Below, piece by piece: positions 1-9,437 of a stretch of 14,126 nt of DNA; positions within the stretch are counted from its first letter, which is position 1, and each line of letters begins with the position of its first letter. Both the position numbers and the translations under genes were made by a program. Source of the stretch: JAGNEJ01 sp043757865 (GTDB lineage Bacteria; Verrucomicrobiota; Verrucomicrobiia; Verrucomicrobiales; V1-33); NCBI GenBank assembly GCA_043757865.1, contig JAYVOP010000328.1, positions 1-14,126 of the forward strand. Direction: 5' to 3'. Below the pieces are notes generated by a model. It saw only the letters and a list, made by a program, of their open reading frames with translations. It had not been told where the DNA came from and searched no databases.

Positions 1-2792
1 GGCGGCAGGTCCAGCGCCACTTGGCCTTTGGTGCGGCGGAGAATGAACGGCCGCAGGCGCGCGGAGAGCCGCACTTGGGCGTCCGGGTCTTTGCGACGGT
101 CGAAACGATCCCGGAAATATTTCCGATTCCCTAACACGCCCGGCATCGCGAAGGCCATGAGCGACCACACGTCCAGCAGGCGATTTTCAATGGGCGTCCC
201 TGACAAGACTAAACGATGCCCGGCGTTCAATTCACGCGCGGCTTTGGCAGCCATGCTGTCGGGATTCTTGATCTGTTGGCCTTCATCCAGCACGGCGGCT
301 AGCCACGTCACGCTTTTAATTTTATCGGCATTCACGCGCAGTTGGCTGTAGTTCAGAACCAGCACATCAATGCTGACGCCGAGCAACTCTGGTTGCAGAT
401 CATCCTTGCTGCGAACGACTGAAACGCGCAGGTGCGGGGCGAATTTTTTGCACTCGCTAGCCCACACGTCTAACACGGATTTGGGGGCCACCACCAAGAT
501 CGGCGGGATGGCGGGCGGGGTGATTTCCGCTTTGGGACTATCCACTAGCGCTTGATCGCGGAAACGATTCCGCAGCCACAGCAACCATGTTAGGCTCTGG
601 GCAGTTTTCCCTAAGCCCATGTCATCCGCCAGCAAGCCACCGAAGTTGTTCACGGCTAGGTAGGCGAGGAAATGGAAGCCCTCCACTTGGTAAGGCCGCA
701 GCTCCAGCGCTAGCTCTGCGGGCACGGCGGGGCGCACCGCTAGCTTCAAGTTGGCCGCGCGTTCGCAGATGCGTTCCCAAGCGCGGGTGTCGAAAATTTC
801 CTTGGCTCCGGCATCGGCTAGTTGCAGCGCGTGCATCCGATGGGTCTCGCCTGAAAGGTCATACACATCTAAGCCTAGCCGGGTGATGGAGGTCTGTTGC
901 TCGTCGGTCAGAGCCAGTTGCAGGCGCATCCATTTCCCGTCTGGCATCCGCACGAATCCACCGCGCGCGGCCACCAGATCCCGAATCTGCGCCTTGGTGA
1001 GCGTGAGGCCCTGGACGTCCACCAGGATCTTGAGATCGAACCAATCAATCTCCGTGGCTTCGGCTAATTCAAAGCGCACCGAAGCCTGCACGGGATTTGC
1101 CCGCAAGGATTCCAGATCAGGATCTAAATAGACCGTGGCGTGCGGCGGCAGCGTGGTCAGCCACGCGGCAAATTTCTCTGGAAAGGTTTTGGTGATGCGG
1201 CTGCGGAAACATTGCTGTGGGTTATCCCAGAGGAAGCCCGCGCTGTCCACCAGCTTCAAGATGCCGTTGAGCGGATTGCGATTGATGACGGTGAGGCGGC
1301 CCTCCTCGGGATCGTGACGGGAGACGAGCGCCCAGTGATCTTTCTCCAGCACTTCTTCGCGCGTGCGTTCGTCGTCCAGCGCTTGCACTTCACAATGCAC
1401 CACTTCGGATTCGCTAGAGCCACGTTTGACCAAGCGGAAATGGAGATGCGGCTTCAACAAAACCTCCACGGACATGGCTTGCAACTCTGCGGGCGGCTCC
1501 ACGCCTAACCGACGTAGGAACTCCACGCCGGTCTCCGTTTCCAAAACCCGCCGCGGAATCTCCACGCGCGGAGACACGCTGGAATCCTCTGTCCAGGCGG
1601 GCGGGCCAGGATAGACGCCATCATCGGAAAGATAGTGAGGAAGGAGGGATGGTAAGAAGATAAGATCGTAGGGGACCGGGTCGCCATTGGGCTCTAGCAA
1701 CTGGAGTTGATACTGCGGGAGTGTGGTGGGCGTGGCCTCGGTGAGGGTGCAGGCCCAGCGCAGTGGCTCCGTGGCGCGGTGAAATGGAATCTCGTCTAGG
1801 GTGACGATCAGCTCGCTCAAGGTCGTCTGGGCAAACAGCTTGCTGAGCAATTCCGGCGTGCCGGGACTGTCCACGCGACGTGAGGCGGGAGTGGGCTCGC
1901 CCGTGGCCTCGGACGGGCTCCAAAGCGTCCAGAGGAAACGAGAGAGAGGGTCTAGCAAGAAGAATCCATCGGCTAGGGAATTGGCGAATCGCTGGGCTTC
2001 GATCTCGTTTGGCAGCGGCTCCCAGGCTCCGTCGCTCACGCGGAATTGGAGGCGGCCCTCGCGTGTCGTCAGCCTCAGGCGGAGGTTGGCGGGCTCCGGG
2101 TTGATCTCTGGTTGGTCTAGCACTTCATCAAAGCGCGCGGACCATTGCGCGGCATCCCGCTCCTCTTCCCAAGACTGTAATTTCTCCCGCGTGGCCTCCC
2201 GATCCGTGAGCGACGCCATGAACTTGGGATAGGTTAGCTTCTTCTTTTCAAACGCACTGGCGATGTAGTTCCAGAATTCAATGATGTCCGCTGGGGGCTC
2301 TGGCCAGAGCGTGATCGGCTCATAGGACTCCACGGGCCATTTGGGATTGAGTCTAACGAGATCGGTATCGAAGATGGCGTCTTCCAAAGAATACTTTTTA
2401 TAGCGACGTTCTAACTTGTCGATAAAGCGATCTTCATCCGCCGCTAGCTCCCGTCCCAGGCTCTCTTCCAGGCGTGCGGTCAGCGTTTGGTTCTCTACTT
2501 CGTTGGGGGATTCTGGCAGCGTATCCCCGCGGTCGATCCGCTCCATCATCGTGGCACAGATCAGGGCCGGATGCTCTTGCTCCGGGCCCCGCAACTCATA
2601 TTCCCAGATGCCATTACGCAGCTTCAACGTGACGCGATAAACGTCCGATCCATCCTCAATGCGCGACTGAATAAAGGCGGCTCCGCCAAAAATTTGTTTG
2701 ATGGCCCCACGGTCACGAAAGCGTTGAGCTTCGGCACGGACAGGTTCAGAAAAGCGGGCAAAAAACGCCGAGAGGGCGCGGTCATGTTCCAT
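1..2792 (-). CDS. SNF2-family DEAD/DEAH-box helicase (C-terminus beyond left edge)
   Basis: This is an ATP-dependent DNA translocase of the SWI2/SNF2 group. The frame is open from ATG at 2792-2790 to the window edge, at least 930 residues, with no internal stop. Motifs seen: Walker A DDMGLGKT (residues 723-730), DEGQ as the Walker B box (836-839), motif III SGTPIEN (864-870) and LRRTK (918-922). Just before Walker A is the usual ELRPYQVEGFHFL lead-in. Helicase motifs IV-VI must lie outside the window. The 700-residue N-terminal part is long, as in bacterial SNF2 proteins. Residues about 33-90 (ending LICATMM) look like a SWIM domain that has lost its Cys/His ligands, which is my inference. 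A segment near 'GGFVRMPDGKW' matches the usual region ahead of the ATPase. No Shine-Dalgarno is visible. Its target and process are unknown. Bacterial members are linked to transcription recycling or DNA repair and defence, and nothing next to it settles which. Confidence 0.94.
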   Translation of the reverse strand, partial: MEHDRALSAFFARFSEPVRAEAQRFRDRGAIKQIFGGAAFIQSRIEDGSDVYRVTLKLRNGIWEYELRGPEQEHPALICATMMERIDRGDTLPESPNEVENQTLTARLEESLGRELAADEDRFIDKLERRYKKYSLEDAIFDTDLVRLNPKWPVESYEPITLWPEPPADIIEFWNYIASAFEKKKLTYPKFMASLTDREATREKLQSWEEERDAAQWSARFDEVLDQPEINPEPANLRLRLTTREGRLQFRVSDGAWEPLPNEIEAQRFANSLADGFFLLDPLSRFLWTLWSPSEATGEPTPASRRVDSPGTPELLSKLFAQTTLSELIVTLDEIPFHRATEPLRWACTLTEATPTTLPQYQLQLLEPNGDPVPYDLIFLPSLLPHYLSDDGVYPGPPAWTEDSSVSPRVEIPRRVLETETGVEFLRRLGVEPPAELQAMSVEVLLKPHLHFRLVKRGSSESEVVHCEVQALDDERTREEVLEKDHWALVSRHDPEEGRLTVINRNPLNGILKLVDSAGFLWDNPQQCFRSRITKTFPEKFAAWLTTLPPHATVYLDPDLESLRANPVQASVRFELAEATEIDWFDLKILVDVQGLTLTKAQIRDLVAARGGFVRMPDGKWMRLQLALTDEQQTSITRLGLDVYDLSGETHRMHALQLADAGAKEIFDTRAWERICERAANLKLAVRPAVPAELALELRPYQVEGFHFLAYLAVNNFGGLLADDMGLGKTAQSLTWLLWLRNRFRDQALVDSPKAEITPPAIPPILVVAPKSVLDVWASECKKFAPHLRVSVVRSKDDLQPELLGVSIDVLVLNYSQLRVNADKIKSVTWLAAVLDEGQQIKNPDSMAAKAARELNAGHRLVLSGTPIENRLLDVWSLMAFAMPGVLGNRKYFRDRFDRRKDPDAQVRLSARLRPFILRRTKGQVALDLP

Positions 2793-3013
2793 AGGAAATA
2801 TTAATGTAAGGGGGCGGGAAAGGGAACGCGCACCCTAGGAGCGTTTATCCAAAAGGCAAAACGTCGTTTCGTCAGAAGCAAACTTTCTCTAACCCGCGTG
2901 GGCTTGACTTACGCTAGGTGGAGATTAACGGGCGGGTTGCCCCCGGTGAGATGGCCATCCTGCTGCGCCCTTTGCGCTGTGGCTAGTCCACGATTCCCCT
3001 CTCTTTAACCGCT

Positions 3014-3970
3014 ATGCTCACGCACCGTTCGCTTACTTCCCTAACCTCCATTTCCGGCCCGCTACACTTGGCCATCGGGGTGTTTGATGGCCTGCATCTA
3101 GGCCATCAGGAAGTGATCCGTAGTGCGCAGGCCGCAGCTGCGATGCAGGGGGGCACGGCGGTGGTGGTGACCTTCGATCCGCATCCCATCCGCGTCCTGC
3201 GTCCTGACGTAGCTCCGCAACTACTCACCACGACGCGGCATAAGGAGATTATCCTGAGTCGGTTAGGCGTAGGGCATTTGCTGGAGCTACCATTTACTGC
3301 GGAATTCGCTAGTCACACGGCGGAGCAATTCGTGGCTGAGCTGCAAGCGGCGTGTCAGCCCCTAGGCAGTATTGCAGTGGGCGAGGACTGGGCGTTCGGG
3401 CGGGGGCGGCGGGGAAATGTGGCGCGCCTACAACAGTTAGGTGAGGCGGGGCATTTCACCGTCCACGGGGTGCCGCGCGTGGAGCTGGAAGGGGAGCAAA
3501 TCAGCAGCACCCGCATCCGCTCGGCAGTGGAGGCAGGAGACTTTAAGACGGCAGAAAAGTTGCTCGGGCGGACGTATGCCGTGATCGGCCAGATCTACCA
3601 AGATCGTCAGCTAGGGCGGAAACTTGGTTTCCCCACGGCCAACCTCCAGGGCCTAGCGGAGCAGCTCCCGCCCGTGGGCGTCTATGCCGTGCGGGCCAGC
3701 CTGGGGGGCGCGTTCCTGCCTGGGGTGGCGAATCTGGGCTATCGCCCCACGACGGAACCCACGGCCACGGCACGCCGCCTGGAGGTGCATCTGCTGGACT
3801 TTAACAAGGACATTTACGGACGTGAATTGGAGGTCAAATTCATCGCCCGCCTGCGCGAGGAACTGCGCATGAACAGCCTGGACGAGCTGAAAGCGCAGAT
3901 CGCTCGGGATGCTCAGCAAGCCCGTGAGGTGCTCGGCCTAGCCGCACGGCCAGTGGAGTTAGACGAATAG
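3014..3970 (+). CDS. ribF: Bifunctional riboflavin kinase / FAD synthetase
   Basis: This cytoplasmic enzyme phosphorylates riboflavin to FMN and adenylylates FMN to FAD. The 318-residue length is normal for the family. The N-terminal FAD-synthetase (nucleotidyltransferase) domain shows GVFDGLHLGH (22-31), GEDWAFGRGRRGN (123-135) and SSTRIR (164-169). The C-terminal flavokinase domain shows GRKLGFPTAN (201-210), GVANLGYRPT (237-246) and LEVHLLDFNKDIYG with its likely catalytic Glu (about 257). Both halves look complete and active. The start at 3014 leaves a normal short lead-in to the first motif, and no Shine-Dalgarno precedes it. The common bacterial neighbours truB and rpsO are absent. The 221-bp gap upstream (2793-3013), shared with the divergent helicase, shows no FMN-riboswitch (RFN) core that I can recognise, only small GC-rich hairpins. 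Confidence 0.97.
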   Translation: MLTHRSLTSLTSISGPLHLAIGVFDGLHLGHQEVIRSAQAAAAMQGGTAVVVTFDPHPIRVLRPDVAPQLLTTTRHKEIILSRLGVGHLLELPFTAEFASHTAEQFVAELQAACQPLGSIAVGEDWAFGRGRRGNVARLQQLGEAGHFTVHGVPRVELEGEQISSTRIRSAVEAGDFKTAEKLLGRTYAVIGQIYQDRQLGRKLGFPTANLQGLAEQLPPVGVYAVRASLGGAFLPGVANLGYRPTTEPTATARRLEVHLLDFNKDIYGRELEVKFIARLREELRMNSLDELKAQIARDAQQAREVLGLAARPVELDE

Positions 3971-4074
3971 ATGCGGCCCGCCCTCCGGCGTGCGGCGTGG
4001 CCTTTTCGTGGCTTGCCTTGGCGGTGGAGGCAGGGTAGGATCGTGGCCCTTTCCCTCACCATCCTCCTATTTTC

Positions 4075-7000
4075 ATGCCTCGTTCTCTTGCTGCTGCCCT
4101 CGTGGCTGGGCTGTGTCTAGCCGCTGCTGGCTGGGCGCAGGGGCAGGTGTTGATCACAGAATTTTTAGCCAAAAATCAATCTCCCTATGTGGATGAGGAT
4201 GGAGATTCCTCAGACTGGATCGAACTATATAACAGTGGCCCAGAGGGCGCGGATTTGAGCGAATGCCATCTCACGGATGACCCACTGAACCTCATGAAAT
4301 GGACGCTGCCAACGCGGCTGCTCAGCCCGGGTGGCTACTTGGTGGTCTTCGCTTCTGGCAAGGACCGGCGGGAAGGGGAATGGCATACGAACTTCTCCCT
4401 GCACGCCGCCGGGGAATTCCTGGCCCTGACGAATCCGGCGGGCGGGGTGCTTTCCAGCTATGGGAATCCGTTCCCCCCGCAAACGGCCAACGTGGCTTAT
4501 GGCCTGCTCCAGCCGTTGCCCGGCAGTGCGGCTGGTTATTTCCTAACGCCCACGCCAGGCGGGCCGAATAACTTGGGCGCAGTGCTCAGTCCGGCTCCGC
4601 TCATCACGCCGGATAGCCGCACCTTTTTGACGAGTCTCAGCGTCAGCCTAACCGCTCCACCGACTGGGGCGGGGTGGCGCTATACCTTGGATGGGAGCTT
4701 ACCCGTGGCGACTTCCAGTGTTTACAGCGGGCCGCTCACGCTCACGCAGACGGCTCGGCTGCGGGTCTTAGCTTTCAATGGCACCCAGGTGCAAAGCGTG
4801 TTAGGTGGAGCGACATTTATGCAACTGAGCGCAGAGTTCACCAGCATCACCTCCGACTTGCCGCTGTGTATCATCGACGATTTCAATGGCGGGCGGCCCA
4901 CCAACGGCAACCTCGCAGAGTGGATGCTCTTTCAACCGAACCCCAGCACGGGCCGCAGTTCTTGCCTCGCCTTGCCAGATCTGGCGAGCCGCACTTTCAT
5001 TAAAGTGCGCGGATCGAGCACCGCCAGTGATGCGAAATATTCCCTGGCTCTGGAAACACGGAATCAGCTAGATCAAGACGCCAAGACCAGTCCCTTCGGC
5101 CTCCCAGCTAACGGAGATTGGGTGCTCAATGCCCCCTTTATCTATGATCGGACGTTAATTCATAATCGGCTCGCTTATGCGTTGGATGCCGCGCAGCAGC
5201 GCTATGCCGTGCGCACGCGGCCCGTGGAACTCTATCTGAATACGGACGGCGGCCCTATCTCTGCGGCGGACTACATGGGCGTCTATACTTTTGAAGAAAA
5301 GATCGAGCAAGATGAGGATCGTATTGATGTGGAACCACTGAAACCGAGTGATACGACGCCGCCTGCACTAACGGGTGGCTATGTATTTAAAATTGATCGC
5401 GCAGATCCCGGAGACATCGGCATAACCATCAATAGCGGGCAGACGTTCTATCTGGTGGATCCCAAAGAACAACAGATTACCACCACCCAGCGGGCGTGGC
5501 TTAAAAACTGGCTGAATGGTTGGTGGGCCAGCTTGAACAGCGTGCAATTCAGCGATCCCACGCAGGGCTATGCCGCCTATCTGGATGTGCCGTCTGCGCT
5601 AGATCATCATATTTTAAGTGTGGCGATGAAAAACCTGGATGCCCTGCGCCTCAGCACGTTTTTATTCAAAGATCGCCAGGGAAAACTGCACTACGGACCG
5701 CTCTGGGACTTCGATCGTTCGCTGGAATCCTTGGATGGGCGGGATGATAACTACAACACTTGGCGCGGGGAAACGGGAGACCTGGGCACAGACTATTTCC
5801 GCTATTATGAATGGGCGCAGATGTTTCAAGATACGAACTTCTGGCAGCAATGGATCGACCGCTACACGGCCCTGCGGCAGACCACCCTAGCCACTGCAAA
5901 TGTGCAAGGGTTGGTAGATCAGTTTGCGACCGAGGTAGCCGAGGCGCAGGGGCGCAACTTCGCCAAATGGACCGCCGTGCCGCCGCGCACGAGTTGGGCG
6001 TGGGAGGTGCAGCACCTACGGGAGTGGTTCGTCAATCGGTTGAATTGGATGGATGCCCAGTTCACCCGTCCAGCCACCTGCAATGCGCCCAGCCCTACGG
6101 GTGGTATTGTCAGCCCGGGCTTTGCGCTCACCCTAACGTCCCCTAGTCTCGTCAAACCAGGGACTAAAATTTACTACACGCTCGACGGCACGGATCCGCG
6201 TCAAGCGGCCGCCCCGCAAGACCCTAACCTCGTGCTTATTTCCAGCACGGCACCTGCCAAGGGACTACTGCCCACCAGCGACATCGGCACCGCGTGGCAC
6301 GGCAGCACCAGTTCTCCAGACCCATTTAATGACTCCGCTTGGCTCACGGGCACCAATGGCATCGGCTATGACGACACGCCGGATTACGATAGCTACATCG
6401 GCATCAATTTCGAGGCTCCTAATCCCGTGATGAAGAACGTGCAGGGCTCGGCTTATCAACGGATCAAATTCATCCTAACAGCTACGCAACTGGCCACCAT
6501 TCAAGGATTAGAGCTACGGGTCCACTATGACGATGGCTTCGTGGCCTATTTAAATGGCAGCGCCATCGCCTCCGCCAATGCTCCCGCCACGGGCCTCACC
6601 TGGAATTCGGAGGCCACCACTGGCCATGCTGATAGCGATGCCATCCTCTGGTCCGTGTATGATGTGCAAAGCCAGCTAACCCTGCTCCACGTGGGGGAAA
6701 ACGTGCTGGCCTGCCATGGCCTGAACACGCCGAAAAGCAGCACCGACTTCCTCTGCCAAGTCGAACTCATCGGCCACCCCACCCCGCCGCAGCAATCCCC
6801 GAATGCGATCGAATACACTGGCCCGATCACCATTTCCACGAACCGCCAGCTCATTGCCCGCGTCTATGATCCCGCCGCCGTTCATCAGCCCTATCCGTAT
6901 GCTGCGGCGGGGGCCGCCGCGCAGTTGACGGGCAGCCACTGGAGCGCGCCCCTGGCCCTCAGCTTATTTACCACTGCCGTGCCAGCCAGCCCGCAGAACG

Positions 7001-7878
7001 TGGCCCTGACAGAAATCATGTATCACCCAGCGGAGCCCACCGCCGCAGAGCTAGCCGCTGGCTTCCGCCATCTAGAGGACTTCCAATACGTGATCCTGCG
7101 GAACCTCGGCACCACGTCAGTCAGTCTGGCAGGCATCCATTTCCTAGCCGGCATCGCCTTCACGGCCACCTCCGTGCCCACCGCGTTGCTGCTGCCGGGA
7201 GCCACTGTGGCGGTGGTGAAGCACGAGGCTGCTTTCCGTTATCGCTATGGCTCCACGCAAGCGATCCTCGGCAGCTTCACAGAGCACCTTAGCCGCAATG
7301 GAGAATTCCTCTATCTGCTGGACCCGGCCAATGCGGTGCTAGGTCAATTTACCTATAGTGATGCGCCCCCCTGGCCCGTGGATGCGGATGGGCTTGGCTA
7401 CTCGTTAGTGCTGACGAATCCCGCGCTGCAGCCCCCATTGGGAAATGGTGCTAACTGGCGATTGAGTCTCGATCCCGGAGGCGAGGACAGTCACTTGGGA
7501 ACCCTTTCCCTAACGCAGTGGCAAGCGCGTTATTTCACCACCCCAGCGGATGCCGCCCTGACCGCCGACCCGGATCATGATGGCCTGGACAACCTCATGG
7601 AATACGCTTTGGGCACGCGTCCCACCTTAGCCAATGGTATCCCGTGGAGGTGGATCATGAACGCTGGCGGGCCTGCGGTGGAATTCTCCCGACGCAAGGG
7701 GCTGACGAATGTTTTCATCGCCCCGCAATGGTCCAATGGCTTAAATCAATGGACTGGGCCCGCAGGTCTTTTGCCGTCTGCGGCACCTAATCTGCTGGGT
7801 ACGGAATCGGTTCTACTGCCCGTGCCTAACGCGGCGGATGCGCGGGAATTCTTTCGCCTGCTCATTTCCCAACCATAG
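4075..7878 (+). CDS. Secreted CotH-kinase / lamin-tail-domain multidomain protein
   Basis: This is a large exported protein of 1267 residues. A Sec signal peptide is clear: basic start, hydrophobic residues about 4-19, likely cleavage near WAQG (20-23). Domains in order: lamin-tail fold (about 25-165, opening VLITEFLAKN); chitobiase/hexosaminidase C-terminal-like repeat with YTLDGSLP (about 175-250); CotH domain (about 300-640) with GGYVFKIDR (F438-D441 core) and GPLWDFDRSL (541-550); second YTLDGTDP repeat (701-708 core); a beta-rich insert with YDDGFVAYLNG (818-828); second lamin-tail-like domain opening LTEIMYHPAEP (about 978); and an Asp-rich stretch DPDHDGLDNLMEYALG (1165-1180) that may bind calcium. 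CotH proteins are atypical protein kinases; the WDFD acidic pair fits the metal-binding site. The substrate is unknown. The role is probably at the cell surface or in extracellular matrix or polysaccharide binding. It starts 104 bp after ribF, and no functional link is evident. Confidence 0.92.
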   Translation: MPRSLAAALVAGLCLAAAGWAQGQVLITEFLAKNQSPYVDEDGDSSDWIELYNSGPEGADLSECHLTDDPLNLMKWTLPTRLLSPGGYLVVFASGKDRREGEWHTNFSLHAAGEFLALTNPAGGVLSSYGNPFPPQTANVAYGLLQPLPGSAAGYFLTPTPGGPNNLGAVLSPAPLITPDSRTFLTSLSVSLTAPPTGAGWRYTLDGSLPVATSSVYSGPLTLTQTARLRVLAFNGTQVQSVLGGATFMQLSAEFTSITSDLPLCIIDDFNGGRPTNGNLAEWMLFQPNPSTGRSSCLALPDLASRTFIKVRGSSTASDAKYSLALETRNQLDQDAKTSPFGLPANGDWVLNAPFIYDRTLIHNRLAYALDAAQQRYAVRTRPVELYLNTDGGPISAADYMGVYTFEEKIEQDEDRIDVEPLKPSDTTPPALTGGYVFKIDRADPGDIGITINSGQTFYLVDPKEQQITTTQRAWLKNWLNGWWASLNSVQFSDPTQGYAAYLDVPSALDHHILSVAMKNLDALRLSTFLFKDRQGKLHYGPLWDFDRSLESLDGRDDNYNTWRGETGDLGTDYFRYYEWAQMFQDTNFWQQWIDRYTALRQTTLATANVQGLVDQFATEVAEAQGRNFAKWTAVPPRTSWAWEVQHLREWFVNRLNWMDAQFTRPATCNAPSPTGGIVSPGFALTLTSPSLVKPGTKIYYTLDGTDPRQAAAPQDPNLVLISSTAPAKGLLPTSDIGTAWHGSTSSPDPFNDSAWLTGTNGIGYDDTPDYDSYIGINFEAPNPVMKNVQGSAYQRIKFILTATQLATIQGLELRVHYDDGFVAYLNGSAIASANAPATGLTWNSEATTGHADSDAILWSVYDVQSQLTLLHVGENVLACHGLNTPKSSTDFLCQVELIGHPTPPQQSPNAIEYTGPITISTNRQLIARVYDPAAVHQPYPYAAAGAAAQLTGSHWSAPLALSLFTTAVPASPQNVALTEIMYHPAEPTAAELAAGFRHLEDFQYVILRNLGTTSVSLAGIHFLAGIAFTATSVPTALLLPGATVAVVKHEAAFRYRYGSTQAILGSFTEHLSRNGEFLYLLDPANAVLGQFTYSDAPPWPVDADGLGYSLVLTNPALQPPLGNGANWRLSLDPGGEDSHLGTLSLTQWQARYFTTPADAALTADPDHDGLDNLMEYALGTRPTLANGIPWRWIMNAGGPAVEFSRRKGLTNVFIAPQWSNGLNQWTGPAGLLPSAAPNLLGTESVLLPVPNAADAREFFRLLISQP

Positions 7879-7990
7879 CTGGAATGCGCAGAAAAAGCGG
7901 AAGACCTTGTGAATCTTTGGCTCTTGGGAAATTTGGCAAGCTGCGCAGCACCTTTCCCGTGGCGGTGGTCTAAAGGCCGGAATGTCAACT

Positions 7991-9376
7991 TCACTTCTTC
8001 CAACTACCTGCTAGCAAATGGGAACCAAAGTTCCCGAAACGCTGCCAATGTTTTGGGGCATTCGCATGCAACGGCGGCTGCGGACCGGGTAAATACGACG
8101 CTCCTTTTAAAACCTGTACGTCAGGCCACTGGTTCTTATTGCGATAATAAACCGTGGTGACCATGTCTGGCCCCGTGGCCCTTAGCACGTCCGGCTCGCT
8201 GCATGTTTCCACTTCAAACAGCGCTGTCCGCCGGATCATTTCTTCTAACAGTGTCGCCAGAAAAGGGTGCCCGGCTTCCGCGCCAAAGGCGTAATTTCCC
8301 ACTTGGGGTGGCTTTACATTTTCTCGGATGGAGGCTGGATAGCGTTTACCGAATTCCTCCTGCCCGAATTCATGCTCCCACGGAAATACCGCTCTAGATG
8401 CTCTCAGTGGCTCAAGGTTTTGCGACAGCCAGACATCAGTATCCAGATAAAACCCGCCCAAGTGATACACGGCTAGGACGCGGAAAAAGTCCGCCTTCAT
8501 GACCGCACGGCACTTCGCATCGCTCGGCACGAACGTCAGGATTCCATCCATCGCAGCACGAGGATAGACTGCCGCAGAGAGGAACCACTCATCATCGCCA
8601 TAGTTCGGCCAGTCGTGCCCTGCGATTTCTGCCTTGGCGCAGCCCGGCGGTGTGGCTAGGTGCGGCATCGTCCCGCGTTTGGAATGCCAGATCATCGCCT
8701 GCATCAGCAAATTCATCGGCAACCAAGTGCAGCCACCTAACTGGCAGCCCAGGAACGGACGATAGTTCATCTTCCCATAGCGATTCAGTTCCCCCCATAT
8801 GGGCACCCGCCACCAACTCAGCCCTAACTTGGCGGTGCCCTCCGTGCGGTCAATGTCCAAAAGCATCTGCGGTGCCCGGTCTGCATCCACCACCGTGATT
8901 AATTTATCCTTTTCTTCAAATGCTAGGTAACGCCAGAGCGCACCCGGATTGTGAGCTAAGCTGCTAGTCTTCATCAAATAAATTTCACACCCCGCCAGCA
9001 TCAAATCCGGCACGAGAAACTCTAAATCCGCTGCCAAGTAAACGCGCATCACCACTTCCGGGCGTTGCTTAGCTAACACGTAAGCACCCCGCAGCAGCGG
9101 TGCTACGTAGTGCTCCCAGGGGTCAAACCGTATCAGGTCTTTTTTATCCCGCTGCATCAATGCAGATCGTCCCCTAATCACGATTTCCGGTTCCACATCC
9201 TTAGTATTCTTCCAAAACAACGAGGTGCTGACGATGTGAGTGGCAGGACGGGCGTTGATGACCCGTTGCACGTCTAGGTAGCCCTCCAGTTCTCGGCGTT
9301 CCGCCTTGGTGGCTTGTTTCTGATACTCTTCCACTTGCTCATCGGTAAGCATGGGAAATACGTCTGCAAATGTCAT
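7991..9376 (-). CDS. Two-domain glycosyltransferase with C-terminal GT32-like (Gly_transf_sug) domain
   Basis: This 461-residue protein has no signal peptide, so it is probably cytoplasmic, acting on surface or capsular glycans. The C-terminal part (about 285-461) is a GT32-type sugar transferase. It has MKADFFRVLAVYHLGGFYLDTDVW with DTD at 312-314, then TGPDM (401-405) and the terminal H..AGSW (453-459). The conserved GT32 opening ('IPKxIHQxW') is absent. Instead residues about 45-280 form a different domain with its own acidic motif VVDADRA (D164, D166) and NYGDDEWFL (258-266). This is typical of GT-A-fold transferases, which suggests two active sites or a fusion. The gene lies 61 bp downstream of the GTPase gene on the same strand, so the two are probably co-transcribed. 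It converges on the CotH gene; the 112-bp gap has no clear terminator. Donor and acceptor sugars cannot be read from the sequence. Confidence 0.85.
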   Translation of the reverse strand: MTFADVFPMLTDEQVEEYQKQATKAERRELEGYLDVQRVINARPATHIVSTSLFWKNTKDVEPEIVIRGRSALMQRDKKDLIRFDPWEHYVAPLLRGAYVLAKQRPEVVMRVYLAADLEFLVPDLMLAGCEIYLMKTSSLAHNPGALWRYLAFEEKDKLITVVDADRAPQMLLDIDRTEGTAKLGLSWWRVPIWGELNRYGKMNYRPFLGCQLGGCTWLPMNLLMQAMIWHSKRGTMPHLATPPGCAKAEIAGHDWPNYGDDEWFLSAAVYPRAAMDGILTFVPSDAKCRAVMKADFFRVLAVYHLGGFYLDTDVWLSQNLEPLRASRAVFPWEHEFGQEEFGKRYPASIRENVKPPQVGNYAFGAEAGHPFLATLLEEMIRRTALFEVETCSEPDVLRATGPDMVTTVYYRNKNQWPDVQVLKGASYLPGPQPPLHANAPKHWQRFGNFGSHLLAGSWKK

Positions 9377-9437
9377 TTGATAGTGCTATTAGGGTTGTGA
9401 TTTCAAAAGTGTCTGCCGGCGTGATGTGCGCTCTTAG

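Noticed and set aside
28..2804. Many plus-strand ORFs of 60-143 codons across the left end
   Set aside because: They lie opposite the continuous minus-strand helicase frame, have Arg/Ser-rich compositions typical of antisense frames, and show no domain motifs.
2951..2986. Short frame MAILLRPLRCG upstream of ribF, as a possible leader peptide
   Set aside because: Eleven codons with a fair GGTGAG before the ATG, but no attenuator pair or regulatory codon run follows. Frames this short are expected by chance.
2793..3013. FMN riboswitch ahead of ribF
   Set aside because: The gap contains GC-rich short stems (for example GTGG-loop-CCAC near 2980-2992), but I cannot find the conserved RFN core segments.
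7879..7990. Terminator between the convergent CotH and glycosyltransferase genes
   Set aside because: A TGCGCAG/CTGCGCA pair exists, but the loop is about 50 bases and no T-run follows on either strand.
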